A stretch of 64,000 bases of DNA from NCBI GenBank assembly GCA_040219235.1, contig JAVJSV010000007.1, positions 38,841 through 102,840 on the forward strand, read 5' to 3'. The stretch is from Rhodospirillaceae bacterium. Lineage in GTDB: Bacteria; Pseudomonadota; Alphaproteobacteria; Rhodospirillales; Rhodospirillaceae. A program made the position numbers and the translations under genes. Shown here one piece after another: positions 30,454 through 38,779 of this stretch. Below the pieces are notes generated by a model, which was given only the letters and a program-made list of their open reading frames with translations, ran no database searches and was not told the origin of the DNA. How positions within the stretch are numbered: position 1 is the stretch's first letter; each line of letters begins with the position of its first letter.

Positions 30454-31089
30454 ATGGTCAAAACGATCCAACTTATCGGTGCTGCCGCATTAGCAATGGG
30501 CTTATCAGTCGGCGCTGCCCAGGCACAATCAGGTGATTTCCACCCCGCCAACATGCGCTGCTTGGATTATGTAAATGGCCAAGGCGATAGCGCAACCAAC
30601 AAGGGCCGCTCTGATATCGCCAGAATTTGGGTCTTGGGATATCTAACAGGCAACTATTCTGGCCAAGAGAAACTCAAATGGACGGATGACTCAGACGCTG
30701 AAAAAGATGCTGTGAATGCTATTCTTTCTAAATGTCGCGAGAATCCAGAAGTTACGTTGCTCACAGTGTCTGAATATGTTGCGTCTGATCGCCGCAGGGA
30801 TTTGCCTAGCACGCTCAGTAATGATTTCAATCCACAAACCTACATGTGTGGAGATTATGCTGACGGGCGTACAGGTGCAGCAACTGACATTTTGAAAGCC
30901 GATATTGCAGACGTCTGGGCTTTCGCTTTTGTACAAGGCTACGTCAATACGAAAGATTCAGAATTATTGATTCCGGTTGAGAACAAGCCAGCGATTACGG
31001 GCGCAATAGCGAGTAATTGCTCTAAAAACAGAGAGTTCTCATTTTTTGATCTCACGGCTGCGGTCGCGCCCATGGTAACACCAAAGTAA
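30454..31089 (+). CDS. Secreted protein with two tandem HdeA-like domains
   Basis: After a signal peptide (cleavage near AQA, residue 24) the 211-residue protein contains two copies of the same roughly 90-residue unit. Each has an M-x-C-x-DY-x-x-G start, an aromatic W-x-x-GY helix and a distant second cysteine followed by K/R-x-N. This spacing resembles the acid-stress chaperone HdeA, in which the two cysteines form a disulfide. Function as a periplasmic chaperone is inference. It stands alone, followed by a terminator hairpin. Confidence 0.65.
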   Translation: MVKTIQLIGAAALAMGLSVGAAQAQSGDFHPANMRCLDYVNGQGDSATNKGRSDIARIWVLGYLTGNYSGQEKLKWTDDSDAEKDAVNAILSKCRENPEVTLLTVSEYVASDRRRDLPSTLSNDFNPQTYMCGDYADGRTGAATDILKADIADVWAFAFVQGYVNTKDSELLIPVENKPAITGAIASNCSKNREFSFFDLTAAVAPMVTPK

Positions 31090-31115
31090 GTAGCCATCAG
31101 CAATAATGACGTTGC

Positions 31116-31143
31116 AAAGGCCCGCTATAAGCGGGCCTTTCGC
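31116..31143 (+). terminator. Intrinsic terminator after HdeA-like gene
   Basis: AAAGGCCCGC at 31116-31125 pairs perfectly with GCGGGCCTTT at 31131-31140 around a TATAA loop. The T tract is short (TTT), so efficiency is uncertain. It lies 27 bp after the stop and could also serve the convergent acetyltransferase gene. Confidence 0.75.
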
Positions 31144-31176
31144 TTATGGGTATAGGCGTTAAGATCGTTGTGAAAA

Positions 31177-31746
31177 TCAGTCTAGGGGTGGGGTGGTGTT
31201 GCCATCGCCCAAGGCCAACTGCATGAGTACACTGTCAATCCAACGCTCAAATTTGCGGCCAGTTGAGGGAAGGGCACCAATGACTTTAAAACCCAGTTGG
31301 CTGTGCAGAGCAATTGATGCTGAGTTTGCGGAGTCTCCAATGACAGAGATCATCTGCCGGTAGCCAAGTTTCGTCGCGCGTTCAATAAGGGCGGACAGCA
31401 AAAGCCTCCCGATACCACGTCCAAGGAAGTCCTTATCCACGTAGACGGAGTCCTCAACCGTATATCGATATCCGGGTCTGGTTCTGTAACGGCCAGCATA
31501 GGCGTAACCAACAACTTTGCCATCGAGTTCGGCGACCAGATAGGGAAGGTTTTGTTTAGCTAAGTCCTTATAGCGTTTGAGCATTTCGGCATAATCCGGA
31601 GCCACAAACTCAAAGGTCGCTGCGCTGGTTTCTACGTAATAGCCATAAAGTGCCGCGATATCTCTGAAGTCATCAGGATTCGCATCACGGATTTTGCCGA
31701 CGAATCCGCTTTGCGGATGGGCTGTAGGACTAACCATTTTCTGCAC
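31177..31746 (-). CDS. GNAT N-acetyltransferase, phosphinothricin-acetyltransferase-like
   Basis: The 189-residue GNAT enzyme transfers acetyl from acetyl-CoA. Recognisable are RDANPDDFRDIAALYGYYV, VVGYAYAGRYRTRPGYRYTVEDSVYV, and the acetyl-CoA loop DFLGRGIGRLLLSALIERA, all close to the Pat/MddA group that acetylates phosphinothricin or methionine analogues. It may detoxify such compounds, but the native substrate is unknown. The Met at residue 4 is an alternative start. A short imperfect duplication of the CATTTTCTGC sequence lies at its 5' end. Confidence 0.82.
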   Translation of the reverse strand: MQKMVSPTAHPQSGFVGKIRDANPDDFRDIAALYGYYVETSAATFEFVAPDYAEMLKRYKDLAKQNLPYLVAELDGKVVGYAYAGRYRTRPGYRYTVEDSVYVDKDFLGRGIGRLLLSALIERATKLGYRQMISVIGDSANSASIALHSQLGFKVIGALPSTGRKFERWIDSVLMQLALGDGNTTPPLD

Positions 31747-32005
31747 TAACCATCATTTTCTGCGCTCTAACGAAAACAAGACCTCAAGGCTGCCCACAGT
31801 AGCTATGCGTAGTGGTGTCCGCAGACCAAAAGGGTTTTTACCCACTGGCGACGACCCTTGCAATGCACTGGCTTAAGAGATTGGGCTTTCAAAGGTGGGT
31901 CTTCAAGAAGGTCCCTATTTAAGAGATACGCTTTACCCCGCATTTCTCGCATTTCTAGACTTGCACGAACGCTCAGGAGCCGTTAGAAACGCGCTTCTTA
32001 TCTGG

Positions 32006-32081
32006 GTCCCCTTCGTCTAGAGGCCTAGGACACCGCCCTTTCACGGCGGCGACAGGGGTTCGAATCCCCTAGGGGACGCCA
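32006..32081 (+). tRNA. tRNA-Glu (TTC anticodon)
   Basis: The cloverleaf has the acceptor pair GTCCCCT/AGGGGAC, an anticodon loop reading CTTTCAC with TTC, a GGTTCGAATCC T-arm, G73 and an encoded CCA. Integrase debris begins a few bases after its 3' end on the opposite strand, so it probably served as an attachment site. Confidence 0.96.
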
Positions 32082-32084
32082 CCG

Positions 32085-32359
32085 CTTTTTTACAGCATTG
32101 ATCTAGTTCACTTTTTTCCACTTTTTGTCCCACCGCAGAAACAATGGTAACAGGTGGGACTTTTTCTTTGATCAAATGCATCTCTTGCAGTGCCATGCGC
32201 TTTCGGTCTGCTGCCTTCGTATAGTGTTCCGCTTCAGCAAGAGTATCCCAACCACCAATGGCCTGAATCTGTGAAGCCGTCGCGCGTAAACGGTTTGCCT
32301 TGTGCTGTCACCAAATAGGTCAGGTGACCTGATGCCGTAGCGTCTAAGCTTTCTTTCAG
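32085..32359 (-). pseudogene. Tyrosine recombinase (integrase) remnant at tRNA-Glu
   Basis: Leftward reading gives an integrase piece (PDLKESLDATASGHLTYLVTAQGKPFT), then directly in another frame the C-terminal piece (ATASQIQAIGGWDTLAEAEHYTKAAD) holding the presumed catalytic tyrosine of the EHYTK motif. The HxLR box that should lie between is missing. The join, near 32277-32285, falls in a GCGACGGCTTC sequence readable in both frames, so an internal deletion with frame change is likely. It ends beside tRNA-Glu, the typical place for an integrase of an island inserted there. It cannot encode an active enzyme. Confidence 0.82.
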
Positions 32360-32370
32360 GTCCGGCTAAA

Positions 32371-33516
32371 TCAGCCCGTCGCAACTTCCTCTACCTTGAT
32401 CTTCCCCGCTTGCAACTTGACTGCAGGGCCCGGCTTATTGCTGATGATGGCTGTAAACTCGTCTGTCGAGCGCCTCAACGATGCGGTCTGTGGTTTACCG
32501 TGCGGGACCACAAATCGCGCGAACAGTTCGAAAGATCTAAGCGATGCTGCGTGATCGGCCCAGTCCTGTGTCGGTATCAGATAGCAACCAATTTCGCCGA
32601 CAGAGTCTTGCAACTCCTTAAGGTAGGCTTGCGCACGATCTGGTGTGCCGATGATCACTGAGCCGCTTTCGTTTAGATGATCGATTGTCGTGTCGAGATC
32701 GTCGTCTGGTGAGACATGGCGAGCGCCGGTCGCATGCATGAACCCTACGAACTGGCGCAGTCCGAACGCAACTTCGCGACGTGCCTCTGCGTCTGTGGGG
32801 GCGAGGTGCATCCTTGGGCCTGCCAGGCGCCAGCCCTTGCGACTCACCGTCGTCCCGGACTCTGCAGCTTTCTGTTCGGCGATTCCCCAAGCATCTGCAA
32901 GCCGTTGCGCGCCGCCATTAGCCAGGAGGCCGAGGGAAAGCATGCCGAGGCCAAAACGGCCAGCGAGGGTTGGGCCTGTCGATGATGATAACGATGACAC
33001 GACGATCTCGATCGGTTGATCCTGGTAAGGTCGTAATTGCAATCTACCCTTATTGACAGTGAACCAGTCGGCCTGACGGTCGATGGGTTCGTCGGAGGTC
33101 AGCAGGGCATGAATGGTCTCGAGCGCCTCTTCATGGCGCTCCTTCAGAGAATCCGGATTCAATCCCATCATCGGAGCGTCAACTTGAGGACCACCGGGGC
33201 CGGTTCCAAGAATGACGCGACCCTTTGATAGATGATCAAGTAAGACGATGCGATCCGCGAGCATGAGCGGGTGGTGAAAGGGGAGTCCTGCAACACCCGT
33301 GCCCAAGCGGATACGCGTGGTCCGCTGACTGGCCGCCGCGATAAAGGTTTCCGGAGACGCGATGTACTGCCAGCCAGAGCCATGGTGCTCTCCGAACCAT
33401 GCTTCGGCATAGCCGAGCCCCTCTAGGTGCTCGACCAAATGTAAATCACGGTGAAGGGCGAGGGTCGGGTCGTCGTCGGGACGATGGTTAGGCGTAATGA
33501 AGGCTCCAAAGCGCAT
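32371..33516 (-). CDS. LLM-class flavin-dependent oxidoreductase
   Basis: This 381-residue bacterial-luciferase-like monooxygenase starts MRFGAFITPNH. It contains YAEAWFGEHHGSGWQ, RIRLGTGVAGLPFHHPLMLAD, and FGLGMLSLGL, in line with the FMN-dependent TIM-barrel family (limonene 1,2-monooxygenase or alkanal-monooxygenase-like). It probably oxidises a small hydrophobic compound using reduced FMN. RBS AAGGATG precedes the start. The gene looks intact, richer in G and C than its neighbours, and lies inside the decayed island, so it is a likely transferred cargo gene. Confidence 0.85.
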   Translation of the reverse strand: MRFGAFITPNHRPDDDPTLALHRDLHLVEHLEGLGYAEAWFGEHHGSGWQYIASPETFIAAASQRTTRIRLGTGVAGLPFHHPLMLADRIVLLDHLSKGRVILGTGPGGPQVDAPMMGLNPDSLKERHEEALETIHALLTSDEPIDRQADWFTVNKGRLQLRPYQDQPIEIVVSSLSSSTGPTLAGRFGLGMLSLGLLANGGAQRLADAWGIAEQKAAESGTTVSRKGWRLAGPRMHLAPTDAEARREVAFGLRQFVGFMHATGARHVSPDDDLDTTIDHLNESGSVIIGTPDRAQAYLKELQDSVGEIGCYLIPTQDWADHAASLRSFELFARFVVPHGKPQTASLRRSTDEFTAIISNKPGPAVKLQAGKIKVEEVATG

Positions 33517-33871
33517 GTCAGCATCCTTATCTTTTTGCCATTGAGGGGCGTTAGCTTCTTAAGCCGTAGCGTCTTCCAGTGCCTCTATGGACACAAGTGC
33601 CGTCGCAGCGGATTTAAGACTAACCCTTAGGTATTGACTGAATCCCAATTGCAAAACTCTCTCCTCAATTTGAGGTACTAATTAGTTCAACAGATTAATT
33701 AAACACTCTTTCTGCAGAGACTCCTGAATAGAAATACCTTTTCTATTCGCATTGCGTGCACCTAACAATTTGGTATCCATGATGCAAAGCACCTTTCGAT
33801 GGGCCAGTAATCAGTCAGATTTAAATGCATCTATCAATTTGGCTAATATGACTTTCATGGACAATGCATTC
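33517..33871. other. Non-coding stretch within the decayed island
   Basis: No supported gene was seen in these 355 bp. The stretch is AT-rich and has only short chance open frames. It must contain the promoter of the leftward flavin monooxygenase gene. Confidence 0.5.
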
Positions 33872-34245
33872 TCACTTAACGAACGGAAAGAATCGATCAG
33901 AGGGTCTTTGTCCCGCTTTCATTTCGCTTGGGGCGAGGCCCGGTACTTTCATATTGAATTCGTCCGGCGCCCATACCACATCATCCCCCATCCAACGTGC
34001 CGTGAAGCTTATGCGCTTCGCATCCGATTCATTGGGTGAGGCTCCATGGATCGTATATGGATGATGAGCGCATCTCCGGCCTTGAACGTCCAGGTTATGT
34101 CCTTGACCATTCCGTCCTTCAGTGAGGCGAAAAAATCCGGGAGTTGCTCATAGCTATCAGCCAGCTGGTTGTCAGATGTGATCGTGGGCGGACGATACAT
34201 GACTTTTCGTTTATGACTTCTCATGATGCCTTTCAAAGGACTCAC
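33872..34245 (-). pseudogene. Phytanoyl-CoA dioxygenase (PhyH) family remnant
   Basis: Leftward, one frame reads a PhyH-like segment ending in WTFKAGDALIIHIRS. From about 34046 the family sequence continues in another frame as GASPNESDAKRISFTARW, then MGDDVVWAPDEF, to a stop at 33872. The HxD/H and R iron and 2-oxoglutarate-binding environment (HIR...H, KRISFTARW) is recognisable. A single-base deletion would explain the break. The N-terminal two thirds of the usual protein of about 280 residues are absent. It is a dead fragment of an Fe(II)/2-oxoglutarate oxygenase. Confidence 0.78.
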
Positions 34246-34319
34246 ATTTGTGGAAATGGGAAATGCGGTAGCGAGACCGCAAGCCTTACTGTCAGGTCAG
34301 TTAGATCTGATCGAGCTGT

Positions 34320-35114
34320 AACCTCAGATTCCATGGCGGAAATAACGAATGCCGGATACAACGTCCAAGTGCACCCGCGACCCAGGTTTTGTCACTTGCA
34401 ATGCCCAATGCAGTCCGAGAAAACTCCCCATTGAACTCACCGGATGTTCGCTGAGCGCTCAATTTTGCCGTCGACCGCTACGCAATTGCTGAGCATATTT
34501 ATGGCGGCCTGGTCGACGTCTCCAGTCAAGGGGCTGTTAAAGGCACGGTCGGATTTAATTCTAATCTTGAACCATTCCCCTACGATCCTTACGAGGCGCG
34601 CCGTTTGCTCGCCAAAGCTGGTTACCCAAACGGATTCAATTTTACGATCGCTTTTTTACAGGCCGATGGCCAAAGCAGTGAAGTGGCCTACCAGAAGGTT
34701 GGGCAAGACCTATCGGAAATAAGTGTCTTCACTGAGGTGAGGGCTATGGCCGCTCGCGAGTTTTTACGACGGTTTATGAGCAGTGACTGGGAGTCGTACG
34801 ATGCGTCCACGCTTCTTTGGAACAGCGAGCCATCACGCGATGCGGGTCGTGCACTAGAATATTTCTCGTGTTTGAGACCACAAGCATTCTTTTGCGATGA
34901 AGACGTTGCTCAGATGATCCTTAAGAGCCGCTCTGAAACTGATCCCGAAGCGCGCAAAGGTAACTTGGAGCATGTCATGGAGCGCATGCAGGCATTGGCG
35001 CCAGCGATTTGGCTCAACAACATGGCGCAAATCACCACTAGCAGTCCGAATCTGGAAAACATAAAACTCGGGACGAATGGACTCAGGTTCGAGGACATCG
35101 TGCTTAAACCCTGA
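34320..35114 (+). pseudogene. Peptide ABC transporter binding-protein (SBP family 5) remnant
   Basis: The fragment begins with AEITNAGYNVQVHPRPRF, shifts frame in the AAAACTCCCC run near 34419-34429, then continues SPDVR-stop-ALNFAVDR. That stop, TGA at 34452-34454, replaces the second Arg codon expected in the family's VRRALNFAVDR motif. After it an open frame runs to the normal-looking C-terminus (EDIVLKP). The N-terminal half is missing. This is a broken solute-binding protein of an oligopeptide/nickel-type transporter. Confidence 0.8.
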
Positions 35115-35412
35115 ACTGAGAAATAAATCATAGTATTCCAGCATCGAGGGAATGGAGTTCGATCAAAACACGAGTCATTGCGATGCAATAGATACGAAGC
35201 GAACCTAACAGCATTATCGAAGCAATATAGCTTCAATTTTCCACTAGGGTTTTTGGAGCATGCTCAAGTAAAAAGTCTCTTATGCAATTTCAAGACTTCG
35301 CTAAAGATCAATCATGGAGTATGCGGGTGGAAGAACTATCAAAAACCTTTACCCTGCTTCACCTTGAACTCCTGTTGGCTATGAAAAAATTTATGCTAAC
35401 ATGATGGGCCGA
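35115..35412. other. Intergenic stretch, nothing recognised
   Basis: Neither strand holds a supported gene in these 298 bp between the binding-protein remnant and the second integrase remnant. The sequence is AT-rich, as expected for decayed island DNA. Confidence 0.5.
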
Positions 35413-35622
35413 TTAATAACTAACGGTCCGTAGTTTCGTCGCCCGTCCCAGAGTTTCTTCGGCTCCATACTTATTTGGTGTAGGTCTCCGCCTCACCGGA
35501 ATTAACCATCCAAAAATGGTCATCAGATCTTCATCACTTATTCCGGCTTCGGCAGCAAATGTCGCACCTGTTGTTCTTAGGCCGTGTTCCGAGTAACACG
35601 GCAAGCCAGCGTCACCATTGGC
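35413..35622 (-). pseudogene. Second tyrosine recombinase remnant
   Basis: Leftward, the frame reads LPCYSEHGLRTTGATFAAEAG, with the HGLR catalytic box, then EDLMTIFGW. The next expected words, NSGEAETYTK with the catalytic tyrosine, appear only after a one-base frame change, and the original frame resumes with NKYGAEETLGRATKL. It is unlike the remnant at tRNA-Glu, so it comes from a different integrase. Upstream sequence is lost, and the repeat-protein gene begins to end only 6 bp away. An 8-bp inverted repeat (GCCGTGTT/AACACGGC) lies inside at 35581-35602. Confidence 0.78.
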
Positions 35623-35627
35623 TAATT

Positions 35628-37483
35628 TTAAGCCAGAGCCGATTGCAATGCTTCACGTTGTGCGACGGACATTAATGAGAGTTGAGACTCTGTGAAGGCT
35701 ACGACCTGATCAGGATAAAGGGCCGCGAGTAATTCCGGTTGCAAACTTTCGATCTGCAGCGGTGTCAGGGCACCAATTTGTACTGGTGTCATCGCACTGA
35801 GTTGTGCACCTGTCAGGTTGCGGACGCGGCTAACCGCCATCGCGCTGATCTGAGTTTCTGACAGCAGCTTGATTTGCGTGGTGGTCATGGCGGCGATCTG
35901 CCCACCTGTTAACCCCGCAAACTGGTCGAAGGATAAGGCATTGAGTTGTTCGCCGGTCAGACCCTTAACGCCAGCGGCCGCGAGATTAGCAAATTGCGTC
36001 GGCGCAATTGCAGTGATCTGGTCAAGCGTAAACGAGGATACCTGTAATTGTGTCAGCGCTTGCATTTGGGTTCGTGACAACACATCGAGTTGAGCCGGCG
36101 TGAAGCTCTTGATTTGAGAGGGTGTGAACGCCGCGATTTGACTTGGTGAAAAGGCGGTCATTTGTAGGGCGCTAAAAAGCGAAATATGCTGGGCTGTAAA
36201 TCCCTTTATTTGGACAGTCGTGAGACTGGCGAGTTGGGTTGGCCGGAGAGATTCAACTTGTTCTGCGGATAAGCTAGCGATCTGCTGTGCTGATAGTCCC
36301 CTTAGTCCAGATGCCGAAAATGACTCAACCTGTGTCGCTGTGAGTGCTGCAATTTGCGACGCGGTAAATACGCCGGTCTGGATGTGCGTTAGGCTGCGCG
36401 CTTGTAATACGGTCAAACTCGCGATTTGACTTGCTGATAACCATTTCGACTGTCCCGCCGTCAAGGCGGCCATTTGGGGTCCTGTTAACGCAGTGAAATG
36501 TGATTGAGGCAGCGTACTCAATTGCGCTTGGTTCAAGCCCTTGATTTGAAGTGCAGTCAAAGCGCTTATTTGGCTGGTCGTCAGAGCAGCAAGAAAATGT
36601 GTGTCTAGGGTGCCAATCTGAGAAACCGTAAACGACCGTATTTATGTGCTTGAAAATGTCACAATCTGGTTGGGCGTAAAGGCGTTCAATTGTGCAGGGG
36701 TCAGGGCCGATAGCTCGACCGGCGTCAATGCGGCAATACGAGCGGGCGTCATGGCACTAATTTGTTGGGCGGTAAGACCTTTAACCCAGCCTGCGCTCAT
36801 TGCCGATAATTGGCTGTGGTAAAGGAACTGAATTGGACTTCCGAAAGGACCGAGATTTGCTCAGACGTTAATCCTTTAACCTGCGTGGTGGTCAGCTTTG
36901 AGATCTGCGTCGGTGACAGAACGGCGAATTGATCTGATGTGAGTGTTGCGATTTGTGTAACGGTCAAACCATTCAACTGCGCTGGCGTAAAAGCCGCGAC
37001 CTGTGAGGGTTGGAATGCTTGGATTTGTGATGTCGTCAGTGCCGAAATTTGGCTCGGCATCAGGGCCGCGAGTTGCGACGGCGTAAAGGCAGCTAGTTCT
37101 TCCGGGGCTAGGCCCTTGATTTGATGCGGCGTCATTGCAGCTATTTCCGTCGCACTGCGGTAATCGCTCTGGGCGACCAGCAATATCCCCAGTTGGTTTT
37201 CTGCGAGCGTGGATGTTTGGCCAGCGATGGGCGACGCAATTGTCGACCCGCTGGTGCCAGAACCCAGCATGGTGGCAAGAATGAGGTCGTAATTTGATGT
37301 GTCAGAAGAGTATCCATGCGGCACGGTTGACGAAGGCGCTTGTGGCATCGACGCAACGATACTGAGGTCTGTCATGGGGCGACCAATGTTAAGGGCCATA
37401 GGATCGTATTGAAGAATACAATCCCGCCCGCCGCGAACCATCGCGTGGGACCCGCATAAACAAGCAATTTTTATGCCACACAT
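35628..37483 (-). pseudogene. Octapeptide-repeat protein gene, disrupted
   Basis: Almost the whole reading frame consists of about 63 consecutive eight-residue units of the form (A/S)(L/F)T-x-x-Q-(I/L)-x, for example AFTPSQIA. About 115 residues of non-repeat N-terminus precede them. Two lesions break it: a one-base loss near 36811-36814 within repeat 14 (GCCAAT where GCCCAA is expected), and a TAA at 36642-36644 exactly at the conserved Gln position of repeat 21 (CAA to TAA). Restoring both gives one frame of roughly 615 residues. No signal peptide is visible. The start could be 37399 (MALNIG). The function is unknown; such periodicity suggests a solenoid. Confidence 0.8.
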
Positions 37484-37777
37484 ATCTGGCTTAAATTGCC
37501 TTCAAACCATATCGAAAAGCGAGCTCTAGATTGCCATAAAGCTTATCGTACGGCAAAAATTACCCGGTCGATCGGCAAAAACGTAAGAAAATTCTCTTAC
37601 CCAGACCCTACTCAATATCATAATGTCCCACTCACTGGTGCTCACAGTTGTCCCCCTCAGGCGCAGTTAGCCATTAATATTTTCATCCTTTTTTATGACC
37701 ATGTACTGCTCTACGGTTAGTGTGAGAGTGAGCACGCGATATCGTTCTGTACCGAAATTGAGTGAAGTGGAAATGCT

Positions 37778-38770
37778 TTGGCTGAAGAACCCCTTTATGT
37801 AAGGCACCTCATTAGCCGTGTCGCCGGCTTAGGGGCCGGAACGGGAGCTAAAACCCTAATTGTTGGATGTGCGCCAGCCATCCAAGGCGTTGTTCAACAT
37901 GTTAACGAACTCAAAGCGCAGAGCTTTGTCGATGTTGTTGAGATTGCACCAGGTGATCTAGCAAAGACTGAGCCAATAGCGGTTGAAGCTGAGGTGCACG
38001 CAGTTCTCATCGCCGCGATCAGTTCCCAAACTATGATCAAACTTGGCAATATATGCGGTGCTTACAAGGATTCAGGTATCCCGGTGGTTATCGTCACGGG
38101 GTGGCCCCCGCCGACAAACGCCGAAAAGTTTCGTTTTGAATCTTCTAAAGGCGGCAACCTCACCGTTCCAGCTATGTTTGATTTAGTAGCTCTTTATTGT
38201 AGAGGAATCCAGGGCGACATCCTGGAGTTTGGTTCCTTCCAGGGTTTTACGTTGCAATGCGCGTATCACGCCTTCAAGAGGCGGCAACCCCACAACAAGC
38301 GGCGGTTCATTTCCTTTGACTCCTTCGCGGGTATAGTCGGGTCTAAAGACGATGAAACATTCTCTGATGGAACGTACGCTGCATCAGAAAAAAGTTTTAG
38401 GTTCGCGAACTTTTTAGCCGATGTTCCAGAAGAACCTGTCCTAACCGTCGAGGGGCCTTACGATGTTACGCTTGCTAAAGATATAGACACTACGCGGAAC
38501 AAAATTGGCCCGACAAAAGCTGCGCTTGTCCATATCGATTGTGATGTGGAAGTTCCTGCCAAACTCGCATTAGATTTTGTCACACCTTATTTGCAGCAAG
38601 GCACGTTGCTGATGTTTGATGAATACGATGCCCAGTATGCCGACAACACATTGGGAGAGCGCGCAGCACTAAGACGATGGCTCGAAGAGAACCCCGAGTT
38701 TGAAGTCGAGCATTACCGCTCGTACCACGTCTCGGCCCGGTCCTTCATCGTTCATCGCAAATCTGCGTAA
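37778..38770 (+). CDS. TylF-like SAM-dependent methyltransferase with N-terminal extension
   Basis: The C-terminal 210 residues resemble macrocin O-methyltransferase (TylF): GDILEFGSFQGFTLQ is the SAM-binding loop, FISFDSFAGI follows, and ALVHIDCDVEVPAKLALDFV with LLMFDEYDAQYAD supplies the metal-binding acidic residues. The first 115 residues form a separate alpha/beta region of unclear identity. The start is TTG at 37778, preceded by GTGAAGTGGAA; no better start fits. It stands alone after the repeat pseudogene. The substrate, likely a sugar or glycan, is unknown. Confidence 0.75.
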   Translation: MAEEPLYVRHLISRVAGLGAGTGAKTLIVGCAPAIQGVVQHVNELKAQSFVDVVEIAPGDLAKTEPIAVEAEVHAVLIAAISSQTMIKLGNICGAYKDSGIPVVIVTGWPPPTNAEKFRFESSKGGNLTVPAMFDLVALYCRGIQGDILEFGSFQGFTLQCAYHAFKRRQPHNKRRFISFDSFAGIVGSKDDETFSDGTYAASEKSFRFANFLADVPEEPVLTVEGPYDVTLAKDIDTTRNKIGPTKAALVHIDCDVEVPAKLALDFVTPYLQQGTLLMFDEYDAQYADNTLGERAALRRWLEENPEFEVEHYRSYHVSARSFIVHRKSA

Positions 38771-38779
38771 CGCTCATAG

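Noticed and set aside
31694..31876. Small rightward frame upstream of tRNA-Glu
   Set aside because: It overlaps the acetyltransferase start region and has no motif or RBS; not supported as a gene.
35581..35602. 8-bp inverted repeat inside the second integrase remnant, considered as an attachment or transposon end
   Set aside because: It lies within recognisable coding remnant, with no target duplication or transposase, so it is likely chance.
32082..37777. Search for a right-hand attachment repeat of the tRNA-Glu 3' end
   Set aside because: No convincing second copy of the tRNA 3' sequence was seen by eye, so no attachment pair is claimed.
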